DNA from: Candidatus Acidiferrum typicum
Lineage (GTDB): Bacteria > Acidobacteriota > Terriglobia > Acidiferrales > UBA7541
NCBI GenBank assembly: GCA_002478115.1
Contig: DLMH01000020.1
Location: forward strand, 124,001 to 188,000
Length of the DNA stretch: 64,000 nt
Direction: 5' to 3'
Part shown: positions 45,204 through 53,562 of the stretch, piece after piece
Layout of the letters: each line of letters begins with the position of its first letter
Position numbering within the stretch: the stretch's first letter is position 1
Made by a program: the position numbers and the translations under genes
The notes under the pieces: model-generated
The model's input: the letters and a program-made list of their open reading frames with translations, nothing else
Told to the model about the DNA's origin: nothing
The model's database searches: none

Positions 45204-47528
45204 CTATTTTGCTGGTGGGGCCGGCACGGGCGTCACTTCCAACAGCAGGCTGTCCCGTATGCCCACTTTCAGTTTGGCGGAAGGCCCGGTGACGGTGCCG
45301 TAGTCCTTGTTGTTGACGTAGTCGACGACCTTGTAGGTCTTGGGGCTTAATCCCCGCAGTTCGATTTCACCTGACCAGGTTCCCGCATCGGCAGTTTGCT
45401 TTGCCGCTTTCATGGACTTCCCCGGAGCATAGAAGGCGTAATACATGCTGCCGTCTTTTTCGATGGCATAAGCTTCCGGCAAATCGTAGCCGTAAACGTA
45501 GAGATTTCGGAAGTTGCCCTTGGAAAGCATTTTTTCGTTGTAGAGAGCGATCCATTTCTTCCAATGAGCTTCTTTCTGGGCATCGAGGTTGACGTTTTTG
45601 AACTTCGGTCCGTAATCGGGCCAGGTGAACTTGGTGCCGAGCACGCCGCCGGTGCCAAGTGTGGCGGCAAAGTCGGTGCCGATGTCCTGCTCGTTGTCCG
45701 TATTGGCGCCAGTAAGGCGAGTGAGTTCGACGTGATCGCCATAGACGGCGGCGCGCGGCCCCAGGAGCGCTTTGTACATCTTGATGCGGCGGCGCACCTG
45801 AACGGAGCCGACGGGATCGGCGGTGACCGCCTGGTCCATGTAGCGGAGCCAGGCCAGGCTTGGCGGAGTGCCGCAGGGGCAGCTCTGCGTGACGCTGTCC
45901 GGCTTCAGGGCGCGAGTGGTCTCGAAGATGACTTTATAGACGTCGCCCATGGCATAAATGGAATCGTTTGGTGATTTGTGGTGGTGCTTGGGGTTGTAGC
46001 ACGGCGGCACGCTGTAGATATTGTCGAGCTTGTGTCCATCGAAACCCCAATCGCGGATGAAACGTTCGGTGAGTTGCTTGTAGTAGGCCTGCACTTCCGG
46101 CAGGGCGGGGCAGAGCGTCGCCAGGTTTCTGGCCATGCGCGCCGGCTTTCCGGATTTGTCCAGGACCAGCCAGTCCGGGTGTTCTTTCACAACGTTGGAG
46201 ACGACAAATTTGCGGCCGCCGTAACCAAACCGGCCGTCTTCGACCGCGAGCGGCAACCACCATAGCTGAACCTTGATGCCTTGCGCGTGGAAGTCGTTCA
46301 CCATTTTCTGGACGGAGTCGCCCGGAAAAGCCTTTTCTGCTGGCTGCCAGTCGCCATAGTTATTGAACCAACCGTCGTCGAGTGTGGCCCAGTGGATGCC
46401 CAGTTCCTTCAGCTTGGGGATGGTGTCCACCATTTGCTTGGGAGTAACCCCGAACTCGTAGCCCCAGCCGCACCAGCTCACCGCATAGTTTTCGGGGTTA
46501 TTCGCGGGCTTGGCCAGGCCTTCGCGCTCAACCGCGTTGGACCACATGCTCAGGGGCTCGTAGAAATCGCCGGCGTACACGGCCAGGAATGTGCGCGGTG
46601 TGGCGAAGGTTTCGCCGGGCTTGAGGGTGACGTTCGCGGGAAGATGCACAGAGGCATCGACGCGACCATCTGCCGCGGTTTGCACCGGGATGGAGAGGAC
46701 GAGCGGAAGTGTTTCGAGATGGCCGATGGCCTCGCCAACGCTTTTCGTCCAGAAGGCCACAACGGGAATGCCACCGCCGGCGCTGCCGAGGTCGCCCCCA
46801 ACTGCCACAGGCGCCCCGAAGGGATTTTCCTGATTGAACTTGGCGGGCACCGGGAACATTTCGTCCTTGCCCCACTTCAAGCTGGAGCCATGGAAAGACC
46901 ACATTTCGTGCGGGGCCGCGGCGGGATCTACGAGCGTGGCACTGAAGCGGTGCTGCTGAAGCGAAACGCTGTCGAGAGCCAGGTTCTTCTGTCCGCCATT
47001 TTTGAAGGTGGCAGAGACAAGCGCGAGTTCGGGGAAATCGTCATAGACTTCCAGGACCAGCGTTTCCTGCAAGCCTGTGCTGGCGCTGCTGCCGCGCACC
47101 TCGATCTGTTTTCCGCGTGTGCCGAGCTTCCCCTGCGCTTCGCTGACCTTTGCTTTGGCCAGATCGAGCGTGAGATCCGGGAGTTGCTTGTGAGTGATGG
47201 TAACCAATTGTCCAGGCTGCGAACCGGGTTCATCGAGAGTCAAGGATGTTCCGCCGTTGATGAGTACGCCTTTGAGATAGCCATTGGCAGAAAGCACAAA
47301 CTCGGCGAGGGGCGTGCGGACGTCGATCGCATCGGGCGTGGAGGATACACGGATACTTGAGGCTTGGACCGCGGACGCGGGTGCCTCCGGCTTGGCCGAA
47401 GGAGCGGGCTTTTTCTCGCAGCCGCCAAGTTGTGCGAGGCCGATTCCCAACAGCAGAAGGAGGGCGCTGAATCCGGCGGGTTTGGCGAAACGTTGCGACT
47501 TGATCCTGACCTGGTGAAGGAAATTCAT
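45204..47528 (-). CDS. GH36-like lipoprotein, alpha-galactosidase or alpha-N-acetylgalactosaminidase
   Basis: A 774-residue lipoprotein: the signal LLLLLGIGLAQLGGCEKK has a lipobox with Cys37. The N-terminal beta-sandwich is followed by a melibiase-like barrel (NYAVSWCGWGYEFGVTPKQM, HWATLDDGWFNNYGDWQ, VQLWWLPLAVEDG) with GFDGHKLDNIYSVPP, where K-L-D contains the likely nucleophile. A C-terminal beta domain ends the protein. The family includes alpha-galactosidases and GH36 alpha-N-acetylgalactosaminidases; the adjacent amino-sugar catabolic operon favours the latter. It overlaps the amidohydrolase gene by four bases (ATGA), showing a two-gene operon. Confidence 0.85.
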   Translation of the reverse strand: MNFLHQVRIKSQRFAKPAGFSALLLLLGIGLAQLGGCEKKPAPSAKPEAPASAVQASSIRVSSTPDAIDVRTPLAEFVLSANGYLKGVLINGGTSLTLDEPGSQPGQLVTITHKQLPDLTLDLAKAKVSEAQGKLGTRGKQIEVRGSSASTGLQETLVLEVYDDFPELALVSATFKNGGQKNLALDSVSLQQHRFSATLVDPAAAPHEMWSFHGSSLKWGKDEMFPVPAKFNQENPFGAPVAVGGDLGSAGGGIPVVAFWTKSVGEAIGHLETLPLVLSIPVQTAADGRVDASVHLPANVTLKPGETFATPRTFLAVYAGDFYEPLSMWSNAVEREGLAKPANNPENYAVSWCGWGYEFGVTPKQMVDTIPKLKELGIHWATLDDGWFNNYGDWQPAEKAFPGDSVQKMVNDFHAQGIKVQLWWLPLAVEDGRFGYGGRKFVVSNVVKEHPDWLVLDKSGKPARMARNLATLCPALPEVQAYYKQLTERFIRDWGFDGHKLDNIYSVPPCYNPKHHHKSPNDSIYAMGDVYKVIFETTRALKPDSVTQSCPCGTPPSLAWLRYMDQAVTADPVGSVQVRRRIKMYKALLGPRAAVYGDHVELTRLTGANTDNEQDIGTDFAATLGTGGVLGTKFTWPDYGPKFKNVNLDAQKEAHWKKWIALYNEKMLSKGNFRNLYVYGYDLPEAYAIEKDGSMYYAFYAPGKSMKAAKQTADAGTWSGEIELRGLSPKTYKVVDYVNNKDYGTVTGPSAKLKVGIRDSLLLEVTPVPAPPAK

Positions 47529-48730
47529 GGCTTTGCGGCTCCCAACTGGTTTACGCCCTTGAATTGGGCAAAGATTTTTTCTGCGTTTTTGTTGTAAACC
47601 TTTTCGAGGACGTTATCCGGGAGCTCCATTCCGTAAATTTCCCAACGGCCTTGTCCCGGATAGCCCGCGTATGCGAAGTATTCATCCGGGGTTTCCAGCC
47701 AGCGGAAATAATTGGCATACATCGCTTCCTCGGGGTCGCTGTCGGTGCCGAACATGATGCGGTCCTGATAATCGAGGAAGAACTTGCGTGCGCGGCGCGG
47801 CTGGCGGCCAAGTTCGGCCTCGCGAGCACCGAATTCCACGTACATATTGGGGTATTTGTCGAGCCAGGAGGAAACGGCGTCGAGATTTTCGGGCCAGTTG
47901 GCGACGTGCAGTGCGAGGAATGTGGTATGCGGATGCTTCTCGAAGACGTGGTGTTCCTGGTCGAGCAGAGTTTGCTTGCTGGGGAATTTCGCGCCGTGGA
48001 AACTCCAGCTCGGATTGGTCATCAACTCTTCGTAGCGCTCGTTGTTCTTGTCCGTCGGGGTAAAGAAGGCTTCGGGATCGGAGGTGTGAATGGCCACGGG
48101 AATACCCAGGCGGCCGCACTCCTCCCAAACGGGATCCAGGCGGGGATCGTCGACGGGGATGAGCTTGCCGGAACTGTCGCGCACGCCGAGGCCGAGGTCC
48201 TTGAGAATCTTCAGCCCCCGGGCGCCGCGGCGCACGGCGTCATCGAGTTGTTGCACCATTTCCTGACTGAAGCTTGGGTCGTTGATTTTGCTCCAATCCA
48301 TCTGAGCAAACACCATGAAGCGATCCGGATAAGGCTTCACCATTTTGTCGATGAGGCCTTGCAGCTTGTCGCCCCACATGCCGGTAAGGATGACGATCTT
48401 CTTCACATTAGCGGCGTCCATGCGGCGGATCACCTCGGCTGGAGGAATCTCCTCGCCGTGGACCCCGCCAGCATCGTTCACATGGTTGTGCACGTCGATT
48501 ACGGGGAATTTCGCGCGAGGAACTTCATGGCTCGGCACGTGGAGCATGGATTTTGGATCATAATCCTTGAGCAACAAAGTCATTCGTTTGGCAGCGGCGG
48601 GGTCTTGGCTGTATTTGATCTCCTGGCTCAGGGCAAGAGTGAGGCCGGCAACGGTGACCAGAATCAGCAGCAATGCCCCGATAAGAATCGGCCTGCGATC
48701 CTCACCGCGCTTGTTTTTATCGCGAAACAT
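47525..48730 (-). CDS. Membrane-anchored amidohydrolase (amidohydrolase-2 family)
   Basis: A 401-residue metal-dependent hydrolase. The N-terminus RRPILIGALLLILVTVAGLT is a transmembrane anchor after a short charged segment. The TIM-barrel motifs are FPVIDVHNHV (H-x-H metal ligands), GIPVAIHTSDP (His), TTFLALHVANWPENLD (His) and RIMFGTDSDP (catalytic Asp). This family includes decarboxylases and lactonases acting on carboxylated or cyclic substrates; the actual substrate is unknown. It is first in an operon with the GH36-like lipoprotein. The ribosome binding site is GGGAGG, with CAAGGGAGG duplicated 17 bases upstream. Confidence 0.85.
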   Translation of the reverse strand: MFRDKNKRGEDRRPILIGALLLILVTVAGLTLALSQEIKYSQDPAAAKRMTLLLKDYDPKSMLHVPSHEVPRAKFPVIDVHNHVNDAGGVHGEEIPPAEVIRRMDAANVKKIVILTGMWGDKLQGLIDKMVKPYPDRFMVFAQMDWSKINDPSFSQEMVQQLDDAVRRGARGLKILKDLGLGVRDSSGKLIPVDDPRLDPVWEECGRLGIPVAIHTSDPEAFFTPTDKNNERYEELMTNPSWSFHGAKFPSKQTLLDQEHHVFEKHPHTTFLALHVANWPENLDAVSSWLDKYPNMYVEFGAREAELGRQPRRARKFFLDYQDRIMFGTDSDPEEAMYANYFRWLETPDEYFAYAGYPGQGRWEIYGMELPDNVLEKVYNKNAEKIFAQFKGVNQLGAAKP

Positions 48731-48963
48731 GGAGGAGACTACCTCCCTTGAGGGGCCTCCCTTGTGGAGGCATTTCTGCGACTCGCGTTGCAGATCGTTT
48801 TATGCAAGGCAAGTGTACACACACACGAAAGAAAAGGAAATGAAAAGCAAAGAAGTGTCATTTGCGCTCGGATCTCGATGTTGAAACTGGCCAAAGTGAG
48901 CCGATATTTAGTGGAGTAAGAATGGGTCCCAAGGCCCTCGATTACCCTTTTGCGCAGGCTCAA
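48731..48963. other. Divergent intergenic region
   Basis: Between the amidohydrolase start and the antiporter promoter. Contains the duplicated CAAGGGAGG (minus strand) near the amidohydrolase start and nothing else that I can support. Confidence 0.5.
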
Positions 48964-48992
48964 TTGACCATCCTATTGTCTGCTGCTAGAAT
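48964..48992 (+). promoter_or_regulatory. Sigma70-type promoter of the fluoride-response operon A
   Basis: TTGACC (48964-48969), 17-base spacer, TAGAAT (48987-48992). The transcription start would fall at about 48999, one base before the aptamer's first stem. Confidence 0.8.
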
Positions 48993-48999
48993 CAAAAAT

Positions 49000-49062
49000 G
49001 GCGAGGGAGTTCGCCGATAACCGCTGTCCCACCTTTTGCCGGGGCAGATGATGACTCCTGAC
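49000..49062 (+). promoter_or_regulatory. Fluoride riboswitch A (crcB motif)
   Basis: P1 is GGCGA (49000-49004) with TCGCC (49011-49015) around loop GGGAGT. AACCGC follows at 49019-49024. P3 is CTGTCCC (49024-49030) with GGGGCAG (49041-49047). Then TGATGACTCCT (49049-49059), whose ACTCC pairs with the P1 loop GGAGT to form the conserved pseudoknot. These elements, in this order, define the fluoride aptamer. It leads an antiporter, UspA, phosphoesterases and enolase, typical companions of this riboswitch. Confidence 0.93.
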
Positions 49063-49063
49063 A

Positions 49064-49117
49064 AGGATTCTTGTCACGGAGGCATGTCACCTGGCAAGAA
49101 TCCTGAAAATCTGGAGT
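49064..49117 (+). promoter_or_regulatory. Expression platform of riboswitch A
   Basis: AGGATTCTTG (49064-49073) and CAAGAATCCT (49095-49104) form a perfect 10-bp stem, competing with a local hairpin GACAAG/CTTGTC (49060-49075). The Shine-Dalgarno GGAGT (49113-49117) lies 10 bases before the antiporter ATG and is complementary to the same ACTCC used by the aptamer pseudoknot. This suggests fluoride binding frees the ribosome site. No T-run is present, so translational control is likelier than termination. Confidence 0.65.
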
Positions 49118-49127
49118 GAGGTAACTC

Positions 49128-50327
49128 ATGGAGAACGTCTGGGTCTTGGCTTCCGTGTGGGTGGGTCTGGCGCTTCTCGCAACACTGCTGGCCATCTGGT
49201 TTAAGATCTCCACGGCGCTATCGGAAATCGTGGTCGGAACTGTAGCCCAGCTCATCATCGGGGCGTTTTTCATAAAGGGTGGGATGGGTTCGAGCACCGG
49301 ATGGATCACCTTCCTCGCGGGAACCGGTGCGATTGTCCTCACCTTTCTCGCGGGAGCCGAACTTGATCCGACGGTGTTTCGCGCGAAATGGAAAGAAGCC
49401 CTTGTCGTGGGGCTGGTTGGTTTCTTCGGGCCTTTCTTCGGATGCGCGGCCGTCGCCCACTACGTGCTCGGCTGGAGCCGTCAGCCCAGCCTGTTAGCCG
49501 GTGTGGCCCTCTCGACGACCTCGGTTGCCGTCGTTTACGCGGTGATGTTGGAACTCGGCTTCAACAAAACCGAATTCGGAAAGGCCATTCTAGCCGCGTG
49601 TTTTGTGAACGACCTGGGGACCGTCATTGCGCTGGGCTTGATTTTTTCTCCCTTTACGATCAAGACGTTGATTTTCGTTGTTGGGGGCGGTGCCGCGTTC
49701 ATCATTCTGCCGTTTCTGACGCCTTGGTTTTTCCGTCTTTACGGAGGGCGTGTTTCCGAACTCGAGGCGAAGTATCTGCTCTTCTTGCTTTTCGCCTTGG
49801 GTGGTCTCGCGGTCTGGGCGGGAAGCGAGGCGGTGCTGCCCGCCTATATCATTGGAATGGTGCTGGCGGGGACGGTCGGGAAAGATCACGTCCTGGTGCG
49901 CCGGCTTCGCACTTTGACCTTTGGTTTGCTCACGCCTTTCTATTTCATCAGGGCGGGCTCGTTTGTATCCGTTCCGTCACTCATTGCTGCTCCGTTGACG
50001 TTTGTGGTACTGCTTTTGGCCAAGATGGGATCGAAATTCATTCCTCTTTTTCCTGCGGTGAGAGCGTTCAAATATAGGAAAAGTGAGGGACTGTATTACA
50101 CCTTGATGATGTCGACCGGCCTCACCTTTGGGACAATATCCGCTCTGTTCGGACTGAGCCACGGAATCATCACGGGAGCACAATACTCCTATCTGGTTGC
50201 AACCGTGATCGGGAGCGCCGTTGTTCCCACGGTGATCGCCAATGCATGGTTCTTGCCGAGACATTTGTTGCCGAAAGAAGAGAAGGGATCACCCGTAGCT
50301 GAAATCAGGACCGCTCAGGCGGACTAA
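49128..50327 (+). CDS. CPA2-family monovalent cation/proton antiporter (fluoride-associated)
   Basis: A 399-residue inner-membrane transporter with about twelve hydrophobic segments from residue 5 to 380. LAGAELDP and ILAACFVNDLGTVIAL (the N-D pair of the CPA2 transport site) are visible, and GVALSTTSVAVVYAVMLELG is the matching unwound helix region. There is no RCK/TrkA-N domain, and the protein ends after the last helix. CPA-type antiporters are a known class controlled by fluoride switches and may export fluoride or restore ion and pH balance. Start ATG 49128 is set by GGAGT ten bases upstream. The UspA gene follows 9 bp later in the same operon. Confidence 0.92.
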   Translation: MENVWVLASVWVGLALLATLLAIWFKISTALSEIVVGTVAQLIIGAFFIKGGMGSSTGWITFLAGTGAIVLTFLAGAELDPTVFRAKWKEALVVGLVGFFGPFFGCAAVAHYVLGWSRQPSLLAGVALSTTSVAVVYAVMLELGFNKTEFGKAILAACFVNDLGTVIALGLIFSPFTIKTLIFVVGGGAAFIILPFLTPWFFRLYGGRVSELEAKYLLFLLFALGGLAVWAGSEAVLPAYIIGMVLAGTVGKDHVLVRRLRTLTFGLLTPFYFIRAGSFVSVPSLIAAPLTFVVLLLAKMGSKFIPLFPAVRAFKYRKSEGLYYTLMMSTGLTFGTISALFGLSHGIITGAQYSYLVATVIGSAVVPTVIANAWFLPRHLLPKEEKGSPVAEIRTAQAD

Positions 50328-50336
50328 GGAGGGGTT

Positions 50337-50777
50337 ATGCCTCACCGAAGATGCGATTCAATCTTTAAGAAGATTCTCGTGGGTTACGATGGTTCGAAAT
50401 ACTCGGAACACGCCGTGAGTGTCGCATTGAATCTGGCGCATTGTTCCGATGCGAAACTTCTCGTTTTCGCTGTCGCCCGCCCTCCCGAGCCGGCAACTCG
50501 CGTTGAGGTGGATGCGATGCTGGATGACGCGCGCGAGCACTTCGAGGAAGGATTCAAACAGATCCGGGCGCGCGCTCTGGAAGCGGAAGTGGAGATTGAG
50601 ACCGAGATCGTAGTGGGTCATCCAACGGAGCAAATTATTCATCGAGCGGAAACGGGAAAGGTGGATCTGGTTATTCTCGGCCACCGCGGCGTCTCCGGAT
50701 TCAAGGTGTTCAAGATTGGATCGACTTCCGACAAAGTTCTCCGCCACGCGCACTGTCCGGTGATGATCGTCCGATAG
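50337..50777 (+). CDS. Universal stress protein (UspA family)
   Basis: A 146-residue cytoplasmic Usp domain. The fold begins KKILVGYDGSKYSEHAVSVA. The ATP-binding signature is complete at the end: ILGHRGVSGFKVFKIGSTSD, then KVLRHAHCPVMIVR (G-x2-G-x9-G-S). AGGAGGGG precedes ATG 50337 and the antiporter stop is nine bases upstream, so it is cotranscribed. Usp genes are among those reported downstream of fluoride riboswitches; the biochemical task in fluoride stress is not known. Confidence 0.93.
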   Translation: MPHRRCDSIFKKILVGYDGSKYSEHAVSVALNLAHCSDAKLLVFAVARPPEPATRVEVDAMLDDAREHFEEGFKQIRARALEAEVEIETEIVVGHPTEQIIHRAETGKVDLVILGHRGVSGFKVFKIGSTSDKVLRHAHCPVMIVR

Positions 50778-50860
50778 CATGTCTGCGCCAGCTTCTCCAA
50801 TCGTTTCTGAGTTGGAGAAGAGGTTCTGCGGAGGAAAGTCAGAACGAGTGGGCTAAGGCC

Positions 50861-51585
50861 ATGAAAGTCGTCATCATTTCGGACCTCCATGCAAACGTTG
50901 AAGCGTTAGCGGTCCTTCCGCGAGAGTACGACGAGTTATGGGTTCTGGGCGATCTTGTGAACTACGGGCCAAACCCGGCAGAGGTCGTGGAGTTCGTCCG
51001 TTCCCGCGCAAAGCATGTGGTTCGCGGGAATCAGGATGAGTTTCTTGGCTGGGGGGATGACCCACGTTGCCCGGGGCCTTTCCGGGAGCTTGCCACGGTG
51101 ACGGGAGAATTCACACGTACGCGACTCACGGAACGGGACAACACTTTCCTGCGTGAACTGCCGCTACAGATGCAGCTGCAGGTTGGTCACACGCGATTCT
51201 GGTTGTGCCACGCGATGCCGTCCGATCCGCTCTATGGATACGGGCCGCCGGAATCGGAGGGATGGAAGGAGGAGTGCGTCCGCACGCCAGCTGAGATTCT
51301 TCTCGTGGGCCACTCGCACATGCAGTTCATGAAAAAGGTCGGCGATTGCCTGTTGGTCAACCCGGGCAGCCCAAGAATCGAAACAATTTGGCGTGCTTTG
51401 CGGTCTGGGAAGACGGAAGGATCAGTCTGCGTTCTACGGTCTATGAGGTCGGCACAACGATCGCGAAAGTGGGAGCCATGCCTGTACCGCAGACCGTCAA
51501 GGAAGATTTGGTCGCGCTCTTGCGAACTGGATCACTGGCGGAGGAACGCACGAAGAGCATGCCTATGGCAAACCTCCAGAAATAG
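50861..51585 (+). pseudogene. Frameshifted metallophosphoesterase (tandem copy)
   Basis: The first two thirds read as a calcineurin-like phosphoesterase: [35 protein letters not shown], and VGHSHMQFMKKVGDCLLVNPG. At about 51361-51375 the frame changes. The C-terminal homology (GQPKNRNNLACFAVWEDGRI, then SLRSTVYEVGTTIAKVGAMP) continues in another frame and ends at 51585, while the original frame runs on as nonsense to 51616. Compared with the intact copy at 51625 (NPGSIGQPK), about ten bases are missing between two GGGCAG words. Without correction the product lacks its C-terminal strand set. GNQDE also replaces the usual GNHD metal ligand. Probably inactive. Confidence 0.8.
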
Positions 51586-51624
51586 ACTGCTGGTCAGAGC
51601 GGACATCCGGGAGTGAACGGGGCT

Positions 51625-52419
51625 ATGGGGAATTGGCCAGCAAAGGGAAACAGCAACGAAGTTCTGTTGAAGGGTAGAAGGCGTCGGCCCGGTGAACCTC
51701 CGAAGATTGTCATCCTTTCGGACATCCACGGGAATTACGAGGCGCTGAAGGCGCTGCCCGAAGCCTACGACGAACTGTGGGTGCTGGGAGACCTCGTGAA
51801 TTACGGACCACAGCCAGCCGAGGTGATCGAATTTGTCCGCAAGAAGGCGACATTGGTCGTACGCGGGAATCATGACGATGCGGTGGCTTTTGACCGCGAT
51901 CCGCGGTGTTCGCCGGCATTTCGACGAGCAGCCGAGGAAACCCGGAAATACACAGCCTCGGTGCTGACCAACAAACACAAAGAGTATCTTGCGGATCTCC
52001 CACACTACCGTTGGGTGCGGCGAGGCCGATGGACCTTCTATCTCTGCCACGCGGTGCCGTCCGATCCGTTACACACATATTGCGGCGGAGACGCGGCAAG
52101 GTGGAGGAAGGAACTGGCCGTGGCAGGAACAGATTTTTTGTTCGTTGGGCATACGCACGTCCAGTTTTCTCTTCGCGAAGGAGAGCAGTTGGTTGTGAAT
52201 CCAGGAAGCATTGGGCAACCGAAGATGGGAAAACCTGATCCGACCTACGCGATCTGGGAGAACGGTTCTGTCACGCTCCACGGCTACAAATACCCCGTTG
52301 AGAGAACGGTGGAACGCATGCGCTCGATGCCCATTGGGACTGTCGAGCAGAAATTACTGATTGATGTGCTCGAAACGGGAATCGCTCCGAAATCCAACAA
52401 AGAGAGGTCACATGTCTAA
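51625..52419 (+). CDS. Metallophosphoesterase (YfcE/calcineurin-like phosphodiesterase)
   Basis: A 264-residue phosphoesterase with the full dinuclear-metal set: [13 protein letters not shown] (D-x-H), [12 protein letters not shown] (G-D), VRGNHDDA (G-N-H-D), [10 protein letters not shown] (His) and [10 protein letters not shown] (G-H-x-H). It closely resembles the frameshifted upstream copy, so the two arose by tandem duplication. ATG 51625 has GGGAG eleven bases upstream; GTG 51613 is an alternative. It overlaps the enolase start by eight bases. Dinuclear phosphoesterases are sensitive to fluoride, so extra dosage under a fluoride switch would make sense. The substrate is unknown. Confidence 0.9.
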   Translation: MGNWPAKGNSNEVLLKGRRRRPGEPPKIVILSDIHGNYEALKALPEAYDELWVLGDLVNYGPQPAEVIEFVRKKATLVVRGNHDDAVAFDRDPRCSPAFRRAAEETRKYTASVLTNKHKEYLADLPHYRWVRRGRWTFYLCHAVPSDPLHTYCGGDAARWRKELAVAGTDFLFVGHTHVQFSLREGEQLVVNPGSIGQPKMGKPDPTYAIWENGSVTLHGYKYPVERTVERMRSMPIGTVEQKLLIDVLETGIAPKSNKERSHV

Positions 52420-53173
52420 GATAGTGAAAATTGATGCGATAGAAATTCTCGATTCTCGCGGTAACCCGACAATTCAAGTGGTGGCCATAGTTGAGGGCGG
52501 TGCGGTCGGCGTCGCCAAGATTCCGTCGGGTGCATCCACGGGCAAACGGGAGGCCGTGGAACTTCGCGATGGCGACCCGAAGCGTTATGGCGGAAAGGGC
52601 GTGCTGAAGGCGATCGCTAATGTGCACGATGTCATTGCGCCCGCCATCCTGAAGCGCGATTTCAAAGAGCAGAAATCCTTGGACACTACCCTGATCGAAC
52701 TCGACGGCACACCCAACAAGGCCAAGCTTGGGGCGAACGCCATTCTGGGTGTTTCCCTTGCGTTCGCGAGGGCACGAGCGAATGAGAGAGGACTCCCGCT
52801 TTACCAGCATTTGGAGAAACGCGAACGGTACGTCCTGCCGCTGCCTCAGATGAACGTTTTGAACGGAGGGAAGCACGCCGACAACAACGTCGACTTTCAG
52901 GAATTCATGGTCGCGCCAGTCGGCGCGCCTTCCTTCTCGGAAGCATTGCGGGCAAGTGCGGAGACGTTTCACGCATTGAAAGGTCTGCTGCACAAGGCCG
53001 GCTACTCGACATCGGTCGGAGACGAAGGTGGGTTCGCATCCAAGTTGCGGTCGAACGAGGAGGCAATGGAACTGCTTCTAAGCGCGATCCAGAAGGCTGG
53101 CTACAAAGCAGGATCGGAGGTCGCGATTCACCTTGATCCGGCCGCGAGCGACAGAAACGTCGTTGCGTCCTGA
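52412..53173 (+). CDS. eno: C-terminally truncated enolase
   Basis: The N-terminal 246 residues of enolase: [18 protein letters not shown], the mobile loop [53 protein letters not shown] (His159/Glu168 region), [12 protein letters not shown] (Glu209 region) and IHLDPAAS (first Mg ligand Asp). Then eight unrelated residues and a stop. Normal enolases are about 430 residues; the second half with the remaining Mg ligands and the catalytic Lys/His is missing, and it is not present in another frame. Enolase is a classic fluoride target and a known riboswitch-controlled gene. ATG 52412 overlaps the phosphoesterase stop. It may be a deletion relic, or a regulatory fragment. Confidence 0.9.
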   Translation: MSKIVKIDAIEILDSRGNPTIQVVAIVEGGAVGVAKIPSGASTGKREAVELRDGDPKRYGGKGVLKAIANVHDVIAPAILKRDFKEQKSLDTTLIELDGTPNKAKLGANAILGVSLAFARARANERGLPLYQHLEKRERYVLPLPQMNVLNGGKHADNNVDFQEFMVAPVGAPSFSEALRASAETFHALKGLLHKAGYSTSVGDEGGFASKLRSNEEAMELLLSAIQKAGYKAGSEVAIHLDPAASDRNVVAS

Positions 53174-53187
53174 GGATTCTCTCGGAG

Positions 53188-53562
53188 ATGCGCCTCTCGA
53201 AGCAGGAATGGGAAGAACTCCGGCGTTTGCTTCACGACGAAGACAAGCCAATCGCGCTCACGGCGGCGCTGATTGCTGTCAATGCGTCGTCTCTGGAAGA
53301 GCAGCAGGAGGCGGCGAGGTTTCTAATCCGCTCGTTCAGTCAAGCCCACTGGTTTTTGCAGATGCAGGTCCAAGACTGCTTGCGCAGGAACTATGACTCG
53401 GTCCGGGATGTGATTGCGGAGGAAGCAGCGGCGCGGCGACTGCTGGCACGCGGCGAACCGCTTTCCGACCCCGTGCTGCGCTTCCTGGTCCATCTTCAAT
53501 CCACGGAAGGGAAACCACCTGAAGGAATGGAATGCCATGGATCAAGAAAAGACGCCACCTGA
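53188..53562 (+). CDS. Small helical protein of unknown function
   Basis: A 124-residue, mostly helical, acidic protein (SKQEWEELRRLLHDEDKPIA, LEEQQEAARFLIRSFSQAHW, RRNYDSVRDVIAEEAAARRL) resembling HEAT-like or helical-bundle adaptors. No family recognised. It starts 14 bases after the truncated enolase stop, with GAGG twelve bases before ATG 53188, and overlaps the GTPase start by 26 bases, so it is translationally tied to the dynamin-like gene. It may be an adaptor for that GTPase. The enolase deletion may have brought it next to the phosphoesterase group. Confidence 0.65.
   Translation: MRLSKQEWEELRRLLHDEDKPIALTAALIAVNASSLEEQQEAARFLIRSFSQAHWFLQMQVQDCLRRNYDSVRDVIAEEAAARRLLARGEPLSDPVLRFLVHLQSTEGKPPEGMECHGSRKDAT

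Noticed and set aside
47564..48751. A 395-codon plus-strand open frame
   Set aside because: Antisense to the amidohydrolase, which has all its metal-ligand motifs; the shadow has no domain.
48731..48790. CCTC/GAGG-rich hairpin as a terminator for the antiporter side
   Set aside because: It lies at the 5' end of the amidohydrolase gene and consists of duplicated ribosome-binding-like words, so a terminator role is not supported.
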